Below, in pieces: positions 1-10,325 of a DNA stretch of 64,000 bases. Location: the NCBI GenBank assembly GCA_030062745.1, contig CP099842.1, positions 12,064,095 to 12,128,094 of the forward strand. Direction: 5' to 3'. The notes beneath the pieces are model-generated. The model had not been told where the DNA came from, did not search any database, and saw nothing but the letters and a program-made list of their open reading frames with translations. The stretch is from Capitulum mitella. Taxonomy: Eukaryota; Arthropoda; Thecostraca; Pollicipedomorpha; Pollicipedidae. Numbering within the stretch: the stretch's first letter is position 1; each line of letters begins with the position of its first letter. The translations under genes were made by a program, and so were the position numbers.

Positions 1-1185
1 ATTCTCCGACCAATGAGTGCAAACGTTTGTTAGCCCTGTTCTTGACGTCATGGAACAACTGTAAATAGGACGTGACCGAATAGGACACACGAATTAACCG
101 CGGAAATTCGGCCTCAGCCTCCGTAAGTGTAGACCTAATTTATATTATATCTGAAACCTAACTTATATTACAGGTTCATTTCTAAGCCTGCAGGCTACAA
201 CTTGGCTATCTGAAAACAAACCACATGTTACGGTGGTACATTTCCCTAAAGTTACGGTGCTGCCCAGCCAACCATAACCCATGCTCAGAATCTGCTCACT
301 ACATACGATACACATTACGGTTGGCTGGTTACCGAGTAACCTATGAATCGACGCTCTCGACTGCCAGGATCATTTCTGGTCACATCTCTCACGTCAGCTG
401 GCGAGGGGACGGCCTAACACATTTCATAAACTGTGACAGAGCCCACGTAATAGGAATCGAATGGCAAGGAAGACGGAGAGTGGAGAAATACAAAGGAGAA
501 AGAAATGACACTGGGAAAATTGTAAACGGCTCAGGGTCAATTGCGATTCTCCAACACTTTTTGTGAATCGGAATAAAAATCGACTGTGAATCAGACCATT
601 TTGTTTGAAAACTGTGAATCAGAATCAGAATTAAAATCATGTTTTTGGGTCAGAAATTTAAACTGAATCGATCCCAAAAGTTACTAGAAAACGAATCTTC
701 AAATCGATTAAGTAGGTTTAATCGACTGAATCGATTTAATCAATTAAATGAATGTACCATCTTCACCTATTAAATAAGACTATTTATTGTCGTTGATACG
801 AATAACCATGATGTTTATCGCATTGAAAGTAGAACCAAATGATTACGGCAAATACAAATTCCAGTTATGATACAACAGAAAATAAATAATTTCCTAGTTG
901 CCAAAAATGTGCACGTTTTATACCCTTAAGTAATGACTGGGCTATAAGTGCTCATGGTTAGATCCTACCCTAATGTTAACTTATCTAAGCAATGTTCTGC
1001 TCTCATGGTTAATAAAATAATAGGCAACATATTTCAAGCCAGCAGTCACAGTCCAAATTCTTCGTATGATTTTTTCAGTCTTGTGGTTGGTTATTTAAAA
1101 ACTTATAATGAAAGAATAATAAGTGGATTACCTAAGAAGCAGCAATCAGATGCATATCGCCAACTCTACAGTAATTTATAAATCA

Positions 1186-1188
<3 letters not shown>
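1..1188. other. no gene recognised
   Basis: AT-rich sequence. Between about 550 and 760 it has a degenerate repeat built on GAATC/GAATCAG, seen again near 1905-2060. Open frames here (e.g. 225-566, 948-1181) show no family I know and no convincing splice signals. Confidence 0.5.

Positions 1189-1244
<56 letters not shown>
1189..1244. repeat. (TA)n(TG)n microsatellite
   Basis: About 42 bases of alternating A and T followed directly by 14 bases of GT. Simple-sequence repeat read directly. Confidence 0.95.
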
Positions 1245-2404
1245 AAAGTTGATCCGGCCACGGTTCCATGAGCGGCTTCGTACGGCCGGGAGCGCTGGAA
1301 CGCCGCTGCTGCCGCCGCTAGAGGGTGAAAGTCTCGGCCAGTGTGGCCACCAGGGGCGGCAACGGCGGTGTCCCGGCAATGCGGCCGCCAGGCGGTGTCC
1401 GCGGTAGAATCTCGGCCATCGGGGCACTCCGCACCGTGGCTTCTTTGGTGTAGGTCATGTGGGTGTCGGGCTAAAGAGGGTCTCAGGATTTTGGGGTTGG
1501 GATTTCCCTTGCGTAAATGTTGATTGTGAGTGTATTAGTATCAAACTTATCGTCTAGAATGTTTAGGCTGATTGTGCACTTCTTTAATTGTAACGTGAAA
1601 TTTGTGAATATATGGGATCCATGAGATCAGTTGTCTTTTCTCCTTCGTGCGGGGTGCCGAGGCTGTCCTACGGTGAACGAGCATTCATTCTCTACCCCGG
1701 CTGCTAATGACTACCGTGTGGCAGGCGGTTAAAGAGTAAATGTTGCTACACCCGGAGGCGGCGTCTGTTGATTAACACCCTTCGCCTTGTAACGCGCCTG
1801 GCCAGCGTGTGACAAGGGGGTCCGTGGATACCTGAGGTACACCTTCCACATATATATATGTCAACTTAACAGTAATCACGTGCTGTGCTTTCGCATGGAA
1901 ATGAAATGTGAATCGTAGAATGAGAATCGATTTGTTGCCGTCAAAAATGACCCTCGGATCAGAATCAGATGGATTCTTTGTATTTCCATCTGAATCAGAA
2001 TCAGAATCACATTCATCTTCTGGGGCTGAGAATCAGAATCCTGAAAGGATGCGTATTTGAGCGTTAAAACGTGGAATACCACAATTTCCATTCATTTTTC
2101 GTTTTGACCGAGGATTTCGAATCGAGATCATGTCAGGTCCTTCACCTATGGTGTCATTTTTTAATTTTTTTGTAGATCAGATTTCGAGCAACACGGGATG
2201 CCGGTGTAACCTGAGTGTAAATAAGGTCGCTAAATGCATTTTTTTACGTATTTTCAGTGAAGATAGCCAACATCGGAATATTTGATTATTTCTAGCATTT
2301 ACTAACCTACGCAAGTCAAAAAAGCGAGGCGAGATACACATAGTCATACGCATATATATACATATATTTTCTTTTGTATACTTCCGGAGCTGATTCTCAT
2401 TAAT
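1245..2404. other. no gene recognised; GAATC-rich repeat inside
   Basis: A GC-rich part (1250-1530) is followed by AT-rich sequence. Positions 1905-2060 repeat GAATCAGAATC-type words on the plus strand, like 550-760, so these are probably two copies of one dispersed or low-complexity repeat. Confidence 0.4.
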
Positions 2405-3010
2405 GCAAGTTTAATTAAATATGACAGCGAAACTAGTTGTTATTATCTTCTTCCGTAAGCTTTCTATTCATCCTCCAAAATTCCGCTCTTTTTCCTCCAG
2501 ACAAAACAACAGTCCTCCAAAATCATGCAACGATCCTTTCATTTCTCATGAACATCATCAGACAAATATTCAACACATTGCACAGACATATGACATATCT
2601 GGCTAACAACGTGATTAAAATATCATGACGTGATCAAAATATCAACGAGGAATTACTGGGCAAGGGTCGTTTTTTATCGCGATCGTTAGTTTTCCATGAA
2701 ATGGCACGAAATTAACTTGGCAGTGTTTCGGCAAACTATTTGAAAATGTCTGCTTCCTAAAATTTCGGACACTTCCGGTTGACTAGGTAGAAAAGCATAT
2801 TGTTACAAATCTGAACAGCCTCAGACCCTAGCTCCAAGCGGGGGTTCATCAAACAGAAAGAGGGTACCCTGGGCGTTGACCTGCCTGTTGATAAGAGGAT
2901 CACAATCTCTGATGTACACAGCTTCCAGTATTTGCAGTTTATGTTTTTCTGAACAGTGAGTGAGTATGGTCGTCTGGTTCAGGAGGGTTTCCCTGGTAAT
3001 GATGACATGC
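2405..3010 (-). repeat. left arm of PLE inverted repeat
   Basis: Reverse-complement copy of 3518-4110. Read on minus it gives TILTHCSEKHKLQILEAVYI and then NRQVNAQGT, matching the end of the endonuclease read on plus from the right arm. It starts at GCAAGTTTAATTAAATATGA, which pairs with the right arm just before the TA microsatellite. Confidence 0.8.
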
Positions 3011-3044
3011 CTGAATGGTGATGGTGAAGGGATGCAAAGAGTCC

Positions 3045-3707
3045 GAAAAATACTGATGAACAACAGCTACGCCCTCACAGACATCGACAACGAAATCAAA
3101 CTCAAGGTGGACCAGCTGTACTCAGCAGAAAACATCACCGATAACGAACAGAACCCCAACGGCAAAGCCTTCCGTCTCTACTACGAAAACCAGATGCCAA
3201 CATCGTACAAGAAAGATGAGAAGGCCATCCGCACCATCATCACTAAAAACTGCCAATCCGTCCACTCAGCAGACAAAATTCAACTGACCATCTTTTACAG
3301 AAGCCCCAAGGTGTCTGCTCTAGTCACGAAAAACAACCTCTTCAAGGATAAGTCACTTGTGAAGGAAACCAATGTAGTCTACCAATTTAAATGCACAACC
3401 GATGAATGTGCGCATTGGCCAACAGTACCTACATTGGCTATACTACCACGACTCTAGGGAAGAGGATGGCAATCCACCTACAAGACGGCGGACCTAAGAG
3501 ACATCTCAGAGACGCCCACCATGTCACCATCACCAGGGAACCCTCCTGAACCAGACGACCATACTCACTCACTGTTCAGAAAAACATAAACTGCAAATAC
3601 TGGAAGCTGTGTATATCAGAGATTGTGATCCTCTTATCAACAGGCAGGTCAACGCCCAGGGTACCCTCTCTCTGTTTGATGGGCCCCCGCTTGGAGCTAG
3701 AGTCTGA
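3045..3707 (+). pseudogene. PLE GIY-YIG endonuclease fragment, frameshifted
   Basis: From 3045 the frame reads a basic linker region ending KIQLTIFYRSPKVSALVTKN and NVVYQFKCTTDEC. Penelope-like proteins have this segment just before the GIY-YIG nuclease; the VYQFKC strand and the following YIG (codons from 3430, YIGYTTTTLGKRM) fit that family. The YIG lies in a different frame from the upstream part, so there is an indel between about 3410 and 3430. A second break near 3540, where the left arm still has an extra base, moves the tail LEAVYIRDCDPLINRQVNAQ into a third frame, ending at TGA 3705-3707. No reverse transcriptase domain is present. Confident as a PLE fragment; not functional as it stands. 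Confidence 0.7.
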
Positions 3708-4106
3708 GGCGGTTCACATTTGTAACGTTATGCTTTTCTACGTAGTCAACCGGAAGTGTTCGAAATTCTAGGAAGCATGCGTTTTCAAATAGCTTGCCGA
3801 AACACTGCTAAGTTAATTTCGTGTCATTTTATGAAAAACTAACGATCGCGATAAAAAACGACCCTTACCCAGTAATTCCTCGTATTTATGATTTTTTAAT
3901 CACGTTGCTAGCCAGATATGTCATATGCATGTGTAATGTGTTGAATGTTTGCCTGACGATGTTCATGGGAAATGGAGGAAACGTTGCATGATTTTGGAGG
4001 TTTGCTTTTTTCTCTGGAGGAAAAAGAGCGGAAGCTTAGAAGAAGGATAGAAAGCTGACGGAAGAAGACAATTACAACCAACTTTGCTGTCATATTCAGT
4101 TAAACT

Positions 4107-4110
<4 letters not shown>
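3518..4110 (+). repeat. right arm of PLE inverted repeat
   Basis: Inverted copy of 2405-3010, ending against a TA microsatellite at 4111. It contains the endonuclease tail and about 400 bases of non-coding 3' sequence. Confidence 0.8.

Positions 4111-4153
<43 letters not shown>
4111..4153. repeat. (TA)n microsatellite
   Basis: About 43 bases of alternating TA abut the outer end of the PLE right arm. Its position at the edge of the element suggests it marks the insertion junction. Confidence 0.95.
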
Positions 4154-4161
<8 letters not shown>

Positions 4162-5717
4162 TGCAGACTCATAATCATTAAAGGCCGCATCTGACTGTCG
4201 TTGATGTGCGAATGTTATGAGGTTGTGGCCAGTGCTGTGCTTTTATCCTGCGTCTAGCATACCAGCATTTATTTTGAAGCTCATGATGATCCTAGATCAA
4301 ACGAAATGATCATGTTCGGCCATGCTTCGAGTCAACCTAAATACGAGTGGTTGACAGATCGGTAGGATTTTTTATCTTGGGCCTTTGGGATCAAAAAGCG
4401 GGTCAAAACGCCGTCACCGTGATGGGCACTACATATTAACACTAGCTATCTGTCATTTTTTTGTTTTTTTATTGTCTCTGGCATATTTGGCCACAGTACC
4501 GCCCCCACTTTGTACTTACCGTTAAGATTTCTTGCTTTTACCTCTAGAGGTCGAAGCTACCGCAGGGCGGACTTCACATCCGTAAATTATTCGGTACATT
4601 TGACACATGGACGAAATTCCGTCGGAACAGTGGAATGCCATTGTGGATGGAAATGAAAACACGGCGCCGCTTCACGAGCCTCGTTTCTTTGGGCACCTGA
4701 ACATCATTGTCCGGAAACGGCCGCTGGGCGCCTGGCCGGTCATTTGGCGCGGCGGAGGCCGGACGGCAGGCCGCCACACTCCTCCGCCGCCGGTCGCTAT
4801 CTGAGCGCTGCTGCTCGGTCACCGGTCAGCTGACAATACAGCGAACTGTCCGACTCGGCTTGCTTTTCAGAAATAAATGTGGTTGGTTTCGAGTGTCGCT
4901 GGTCACGTTTTCAGTGGTCTTTTCCGACAGACATCTCCAAGCCTTAAACAGTGCGATTTATAAAAACTGGTGTTCTGAAGTCACCTGCTGATTCAGGTCA
5001 TCTTCAGAGCGATCATGGGCCTATGCCAGTCCGAGACATCACTCAGCAGCTGACAACAAAAGATAATTGAACGAAACACGAGAAATTCGTGGGAGGTCGA
5101 CGTCAAACTCTGTCACTGTATAGCTTTTAGAAAAAATGTGTAACATAAGTCGGTTTCTTAACTGTCGGCTACAACATGGGTATATCAGCTCAAAACACGT
5201 TCTTAAAGCAAAACATTTCCATTAAGTGGCTAATCAGATTCAGCGTGAAATAAATATGATGGTATGAAGTATGAAAACACCCCAGTCACCTGCACCGAAT
5301 CAGACCGGGAAAGTGTAGCTCGATCAGTTTGCATGAGATGAGCCTAGTTCGGAGCATCGCTTTATTCACAAATGCTTCTGCGAATATGGTGGCTATTTCC
5401 AGCCGAGACCGCATCAGGAAATCTTTCCCCGGGAGGCGTTGCTGATCAGTTGGAGCTTCTTTCAGATGGAGCTCCTTTCAGAATCGGGCTTCGATCGATA
5501 GCTTGGGCTATGTGATCGCCTGTTTCGTTTCCTTGCCACAATATGTCTATTCAAACCCACATTGGCACGTTCCGGGCTCCTTGGACTTCCTAAAACGAAA
5601 ACAGACGTTCCGGAGTCCTGCCTCTGGATCCGCTAATGCTTCCAGCTGATTCTGTCAGAAAATTAAAGGTACGAACATTCATCGCTTAATGGAATAATCT
5701 GTTCAGTGGCCACTTAC
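4154..5717. other. no gene recognised
   Basis: Mixed composition. Minus-strand ORF 4574-4822 has no recognisable domain. If the signal-peptide exon at 5718-5820 is real, this stretch is the start of its first intron and could hold further small exons I cannot identify. Confidence 0.35.
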
Positions 5718-5820
5718 TAGGAGTTGTCACTTCTAAGGCCGCGCCCGCACGGTAACGAGACGCCGTCACCAGCAGGAGTAGCAGGCCGGCGACGCGCGGT
5801 CGCGCCGAGCCGTGACCCAT
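5718..5820 (-). CDS. candidate first coding exon with signal peptide
   Basis: Read on minus from ATG 5820-5818, the exon encodes about 34 residues: a short basic start (MGHGSARPR), a hydrophobic core VAGLLLLLVTA, a polar region with small residues (RYRAGAA), then LEVTTP. It stops at a consensus 5' splice site: exon end 5718 (phase 1), intron GTAAGTG from 5717. The start context CACCATGG is an ideal Kozak match. The sequence 5' of it (5821-6130) is CpG-rich, as a promoter could be. Such an exon would begin a secreted or single-pass membrane protein gene running leftwards. I found no second exon in 1-5717, so the product is unknown. It is too short to appear as a long ORF. A chance open frame remains possible. 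Confidence 0.42.
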
Positions 5821-6054
5821 GGTGACCTGCTGTCTGACGCTGGCCGTCTCACCGAGGTCCCGGACCGCACTGACCGGCCGGCCGGCCGGGCGCGTCCCCT
5901 CGGCGACGGCGTAACACGCCCGCTCACCCGGGCTACCTGCCGTAACGATCGCCGCCTGTTTGGCCCGTTACGGCGCGACGGCGGCGACGACCGGCGGCCG
6001 GCGGCGCGTCACGACGTCGAAGCGGCGCCTGGTTCCGAGTCGGGCCCGCTGGCG

Positions 6055-6190
6055 ACCCTGGGGCTCACGACACTGAGGCCCGTCACCCTGAGGCCCTCGG
6101 CCCTGACTTACAGAGCTCGAGCCCGTTTCTCGAGCCCATGACCCTGAGGCCCACGATCCCGAGCCCCACGACCTTCTGGCCCACGACCAG
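6055..6190. repeat. short degenerate CCCTGAGGCCC repeat
   Basis: Words such as CCTGAGGCCC, CTGAGGCCCTC and CCTGAGGCCCAC recur every 12-20 bases. Imperfect tandem repeat of unknown origin. Confidence 0.5.
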
Positions 6191-6765
6191 CTGTGAATTC
6201 ATTTGGTATACCGTCTCTGAGACATCGGACTACACTAGTCCCCTTTCGGTCGCCTCGTCCGGTAATCCCATTGCACGAAGCCCAGGCATTTCCTGCGGCG
6301 GTCTGTCTTTGATCTGACGTGATGGGGAGATGAAGCGTGGAAAACAGCACGGGCAAGTCCCGAGGCTTTTAATATCGTTGGTGTTGTGAGTATCACTCCG
6401 AACTCCGTTCTTTCCGCACATCACCAAAGGCCTAATGTTTAATTTCGGGATTACTGGCGTTGCATTGGCAACACCAATCAGGGCCTCGTCTGACATGTTA
6501 ACGGGAGGGGGGGGGGCTAGCCCCCGCAGTGGAATCACCATCCCCAAGGTCAATGCAAAACTGGATGACGGAGGGGAGGGAATGTGGAATGCTCAAAATC
6601 ATAAAATCTAACTTGCATACTGAATGGGAAGTATTGGTGACGATCCTGTCCGGATGTTCTTAGCCACTGTTCAGAGCGTGGTCGCTGTACACTATACAGG
6701 CAACATGGTTCATAAAACGGAGCAAAGAAAGACTGTATGAACCCATGTGTAGTATAGGAATGACA
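6191..6765. other. no gene recognised
   Basis: Unique-looking sequence with a G run near 6507-6517. No coding or RNA signal seen. Confidence 0.4.
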
Positions 6766-7393
6766 TTAACCCGTTTTAGTTCGGCGGCCCATTTTTGGAC
6801 GGCCATTTCAATGTGCTGTAAATCTAGCAATTTTCATTCGATAAAGACAATATCGTATCAGGATGTCGGCCAGGACCGTATCGTAATCGTATCAGGATGT
6901 CCGGTCATGTGCCCTAGCTAAGTAAAAATGTGCCGTTCACCATCTAAGGGGACACTAAACAGGAGTAAAATTACCGATTTTGCCATCTTGCAACTCATGA
7001 GTGCTTATGAGTATTTGAGAACCTTTTGGGCGTCAATAGAAACCTACATATCCATGTACGAGAAAAAGACGTTTGTGGGAGTTGAGTCGTGCATGCAAAA
7101 GTGCTGTTCCTTGGCATGTATACTGCGCAGTAGACACCAGAACTGTACCGACCAATTCTGGCCGCACGGGCGCCTGCGCCATGTCCGGGTGCGGGCGGTC
7201 GCGCGGAGCTGGGGTGGGGACGGCTATGAGCACCAGAAACACAGCTGTTGGGGGGAGACGGGATAAACACCGGAAACAGTGACAGTGGTCAGTGATTAGC
7301 CGTGGGTGTCAAACGTGTCGTCTTCTGTGGTCAGCGAAATACGTCACCACGTCACGTGTTCAGTGCGTTATAGTGCAAGAGGCGACTGGACTG

Positions 7394-9150
7394 ATGGTGA
7401 ACGATGATGAGCTGTGTGATGACGACCTAGAACTGGCGAATATTTCCCGGCCGTGGAGGATGACTTAAGTGACGAGGATGAGGCTGATGATGACGGAACT
7501 GAACCAGCCATCGTGCAAGACTTACCTGCTACCGTGGAAGTACATTTCAGTCGCGAGGAAGTGGACGACGAGCCCGCCGCTCCAGTGAGGAAAAAGCGCA
7601 AGTTCGGAAAATCAGCACCGGTGCGGAGGCCAGTGAATCCGGAGTGTTCTGGATGGGGTGCTATGTCGGGGAAGCGGCTTCCAAAAATCACCAGGTCCTG
7701 GCCGATCGGCTGGGTTCAAAGACCGGAATGGAGATCTTTGAACAGCTTTTCAACGACGCCATCATACAGCACATGCACACCGAGATGTTGAGTTATGCCC
7801 ATGATGTCAAGGACGACCCTTGGCTTCCAACTGGGAGAGAACAAACTGAAAGTGTTCCTGGATGTGCTCCTGTGCTCGGGATGCTGCAAGATGCCAAACG
7901 AAATGATACACTGGTCCGAAGCAATGGACATGCAGCACAATGTCACCCGCAACGCCATGCCTTGGAGCCGGTACATGAAGATCATAACATATCTTCATGA
8001 AAAGGATAACTTCAGGCTACCTGCGCCGCAGTCCCATCTTCAAGACCGAGCCTTCAAGGTGCGTCCACTGCTAGACCTCCTGAACACGTCGTTTCAGCAG
8101 TTCAAAGTGTTTGAGGAGGATCTGGCAGTGGACGAAATGATGGTGCGGTACTGCGGCCACCACGGCCTCAAACAGTTTATGCGAGGCAGGCCGATCAGAT
8201 TCAGTTATAAAGCTGTGGGCGCTATGTGGCAGTGAAGGGTACTGCTACGAGTTTGACTTGTACTGCGACAAGGGGCAGTGGCCGGAACTGCAAGATCTTC
8301 CCATGGGAAACTCGTGTGGTGCTCGACATGATCAGCGCAGTCACCGACACAGGCTGCCACAGGCTGTTCTTTGACAACCTGTTGACTTCGCGGGCGCTGC
8401 TGACGGCGCTGAAGGGGCGTGGTCGGCGCGCCACTGGCACTGCGAGGGAGAACAGGCTGGACAAGTGCGCCGTCGCCCCCTCAAGGCCATGATCAAGAAA
8501 AAGCGCGGGACCCACGAGCAGCGCTTCGACACTACATCCGAGGCGCTGCTGGTGAGGTGGAAGGACGATAAAGTGGACAATCATGGCCAGCTTTGATACG
8601 GTGGATCCGGTGGCTCCGACGTACCGTTATGACAGAAGGGAAAAGAAGCGTCTGGAAGTGCCGCAGCCCCAGCGCCTAAAGGTCTACATTGCTGGAATGG
8701 GCGGCGTGGATCTACACGATTGGTTGCCGTGCCACTGTGACATGTCCATGCGGGAAACGAAGTGGTGGAAAGAAAGGCACTGGTGCCTCATCACACGTGC
8801 TCTGGACATGGCAGTGGTCAACAGCTGGCTGTTGCACCGCGCCGCAGTGCCTCGCCAACAGAAGCTGACACTGCTCCAGTTCCGCCGTGACATCGCTACC
8901 GCCTACATGGTGATGGCGGCCAGTGCCAGTACCGGAGTTGGAGCAAAGGCAAGCTGTCCAAAACACACACATGGGAACATAGATCCCCAGCAGTCTCCGA
9001 TACGATGGCGTATGACATCTGCCCGCCACCATGGGCTTCCGTCGGCGCTGCCAGCTGAAGAACAGCAAGCGAAGGTCTACCAAGAAGTGCGTGAAGTGTG
9101 ATGTGCCGCTCTGCTTTGACTGTTTCGCCACTTACCGCCAGAGCGCATAG
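7394..9150 (+). pseudogene. piggyBac transposase pseudogene (PGBD-like)
   Basis: The coding trace starts near 7394-7453 with an acidic region, then passes through the DDE_Tnp_1_7 domain in pieces: FKVRPLLDLLNTSFQQFKVF (about 8060-8110), first catalytic Asp in LAVDEMM (8131), second in HRLFFDNLLTSRAL (8373), third in GMGGVDLHD (8709), then KWWKERHWCLITRALDMAVV. It ends with a cysteine cluster KKCVKCDVPLCFDCFATY and TAG at 9148-9150, the zinc-binding tail typical of the family. At least five frame changes and a stop after 8235 break the frame, so no transposase can be made, although all three catalytic Asp codons survive. It had the usual length of a full-size transposase, about 550-590 residues. 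Confidence 0.85.
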
Positions 9151-9687
9151 ATGGAACGGTCTCGCCGCACACCGCCAAAGATGAGCTCCCATTTAGCTGG
9201 TCCGCCGCAGAAACTTGTGGGGCACCAACGAAGCGAACAGGATGGTCATGGATTGCGTTCAGTTCCGTAATACATATTGCAAACGCGTACTTTTGAATGT
9301 GTATCTGGTGCGTATTGATGTGTTCCAAGGATACGTAACGCCAAATAAACACTTCTGTGTCACGGACTGTTACTTTGATAATGACCAAACGGCAGAGGAC
9401 AATCCCATCTGAATTATACAAAAATTGCAAGGTATCTGCACTTCATATGTATAGACATGCAAAACAAACTCTTCTGTTAATTTGCTTATTTATGATCACG
9501 GTTACTGAGCAGTTGTAGGTACCTACGGTGACAGGGTCCACCGCTGCGCAGAGCCGCGACACCTGTCACCTGCCTCCGCACGCCCGCGAGCCCAACCGGC
9601 CATCCGGCCGGCCACCTGTCGCTGGCGCCTGTGCGGTCATTTTTGGTCGCACCTGTACGTCGGAAACCTGAAGGCTAGAATTCTGAA

Positions 9688-9864
9688 ATTTCCAGTACTT
9701 CTTACTTGACTCATTGTATGCAAAAAAATACGGCAGAATTATCACTTATTAATTGTTGGTATTATTATCATTATTTACTATTAATTATTGTTATTAAATC
9801 CAGTATTTCTTAGTTCATTGCCTCGCTCAATGCAAAAAATCAAGGCAAAATTTTGACGTTAAGC
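9688..9864. repeat. piggyBac subterminal direct repeat
   Basis: Two diverged copies, about 9688-9752 and 9799-9864, share CCAGTA-TTCTTA, an ATTG-TGCAAAAAA core and the following GGCA-AATT. Repeats inside the ends are common transposase-binding elements in piggyBac transposons; the binding role is inferred. Confidence 0.55.
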
Positions 9865-9887
9865 AAGTCCGGACTGAAACGAGTTAA

Positions 9888-10325
9888 ACGACCTAGAACT
9901 GTACCTGGGAATCATTCAGCTGTTCCTAGCGTCCTAAGAAACACAGGCCAGTCAAATACTGCAGCAACGCGCTGGCGTGTGTCTGACTTAGCCATACTGG
10001 GATGCATCCCTCCCACTTTTGTGAAAGTTAACTTCATGGTGATTTGTGGTATTGCATGAAAAAGTATGCGGTAAAGCAAAATTCGATGAAGTCGTGCATA
10101 GTTATTACGGCCAGTTTCGTGAAGACGTTGAATCATGTCAAATGATGTCGTTGCGCCACATCCCCTGTTTCATGTCGCATACGGCTATCATGTGCATTTT
10201 ATTGTAGCGCATTGCTATTCAATCCACGTTTGTCCTCCGACCTGTGCATTAACGATATGCTTCCAGACACAGTAAGACGGAAAGAATGTGGCATCACCAA
10301 TCAACATTTCTGCCGTTGGAAATCA
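9888..10325. other. no gene recognised
   Basis: Spacer between the piggyBac element and the GGCCCCTGA-rich element. No coding or RNA signal seen. Confidence 0.4.

Larger units (their letters stand above)
2405..4110 (+). mobile_element. Penelope-like retroelement, inverted (palindromic) structure
   Basis: Two arms of about 600 bp, 2405-3010 and 3518-4110, are inverted copies of each other and enclose a centre of about 500 bp. The centre plus right arm encode the C-terminal part of a Penelope-like (PLE) protein with a GIY-YIG endonuclease. The left arm carries, on the minus strand, a second copy of the endonuclease C-terminus (about 2821-3000). Penelope elements are known for such partial and inverted copies. 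The reverse transcriptase is absent. Copies differ by point changes and one base: the left arm keeps GGGTTTCCC where the right has lost one base. Confidence 0.75.
6770..9883 (+). mobile_element. piggyBac DNA transposon, about 3.1 kb, with TTAA target duplication
   Basis: TTAA stands at both ends (6766-6769 and 9884-9887), the target duplication that defines piggyBac. Inside them are imperfect inverted repeats: left CCCGTTTTAGTTCGG, and the right end reversed CTCGTTTCAGTCCGG, which differ at three of 15 positions. A damaged piggyBac transposase lies between, on plus. Two related segments near the right end (about 9688-9752 and 9799-9864, both with CCAGTAYTTCTTA and ATGCAAAAAA) form a subterminal direct repeat. 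Confidence 0.85.

Noticed and set aside
7394..9150. Domesticated piggyBac (PGBD) gene
   Set aside because: Multiple frameshifts, intact TTAA target duplication and terminal repeats show an ordinary dead transposon.
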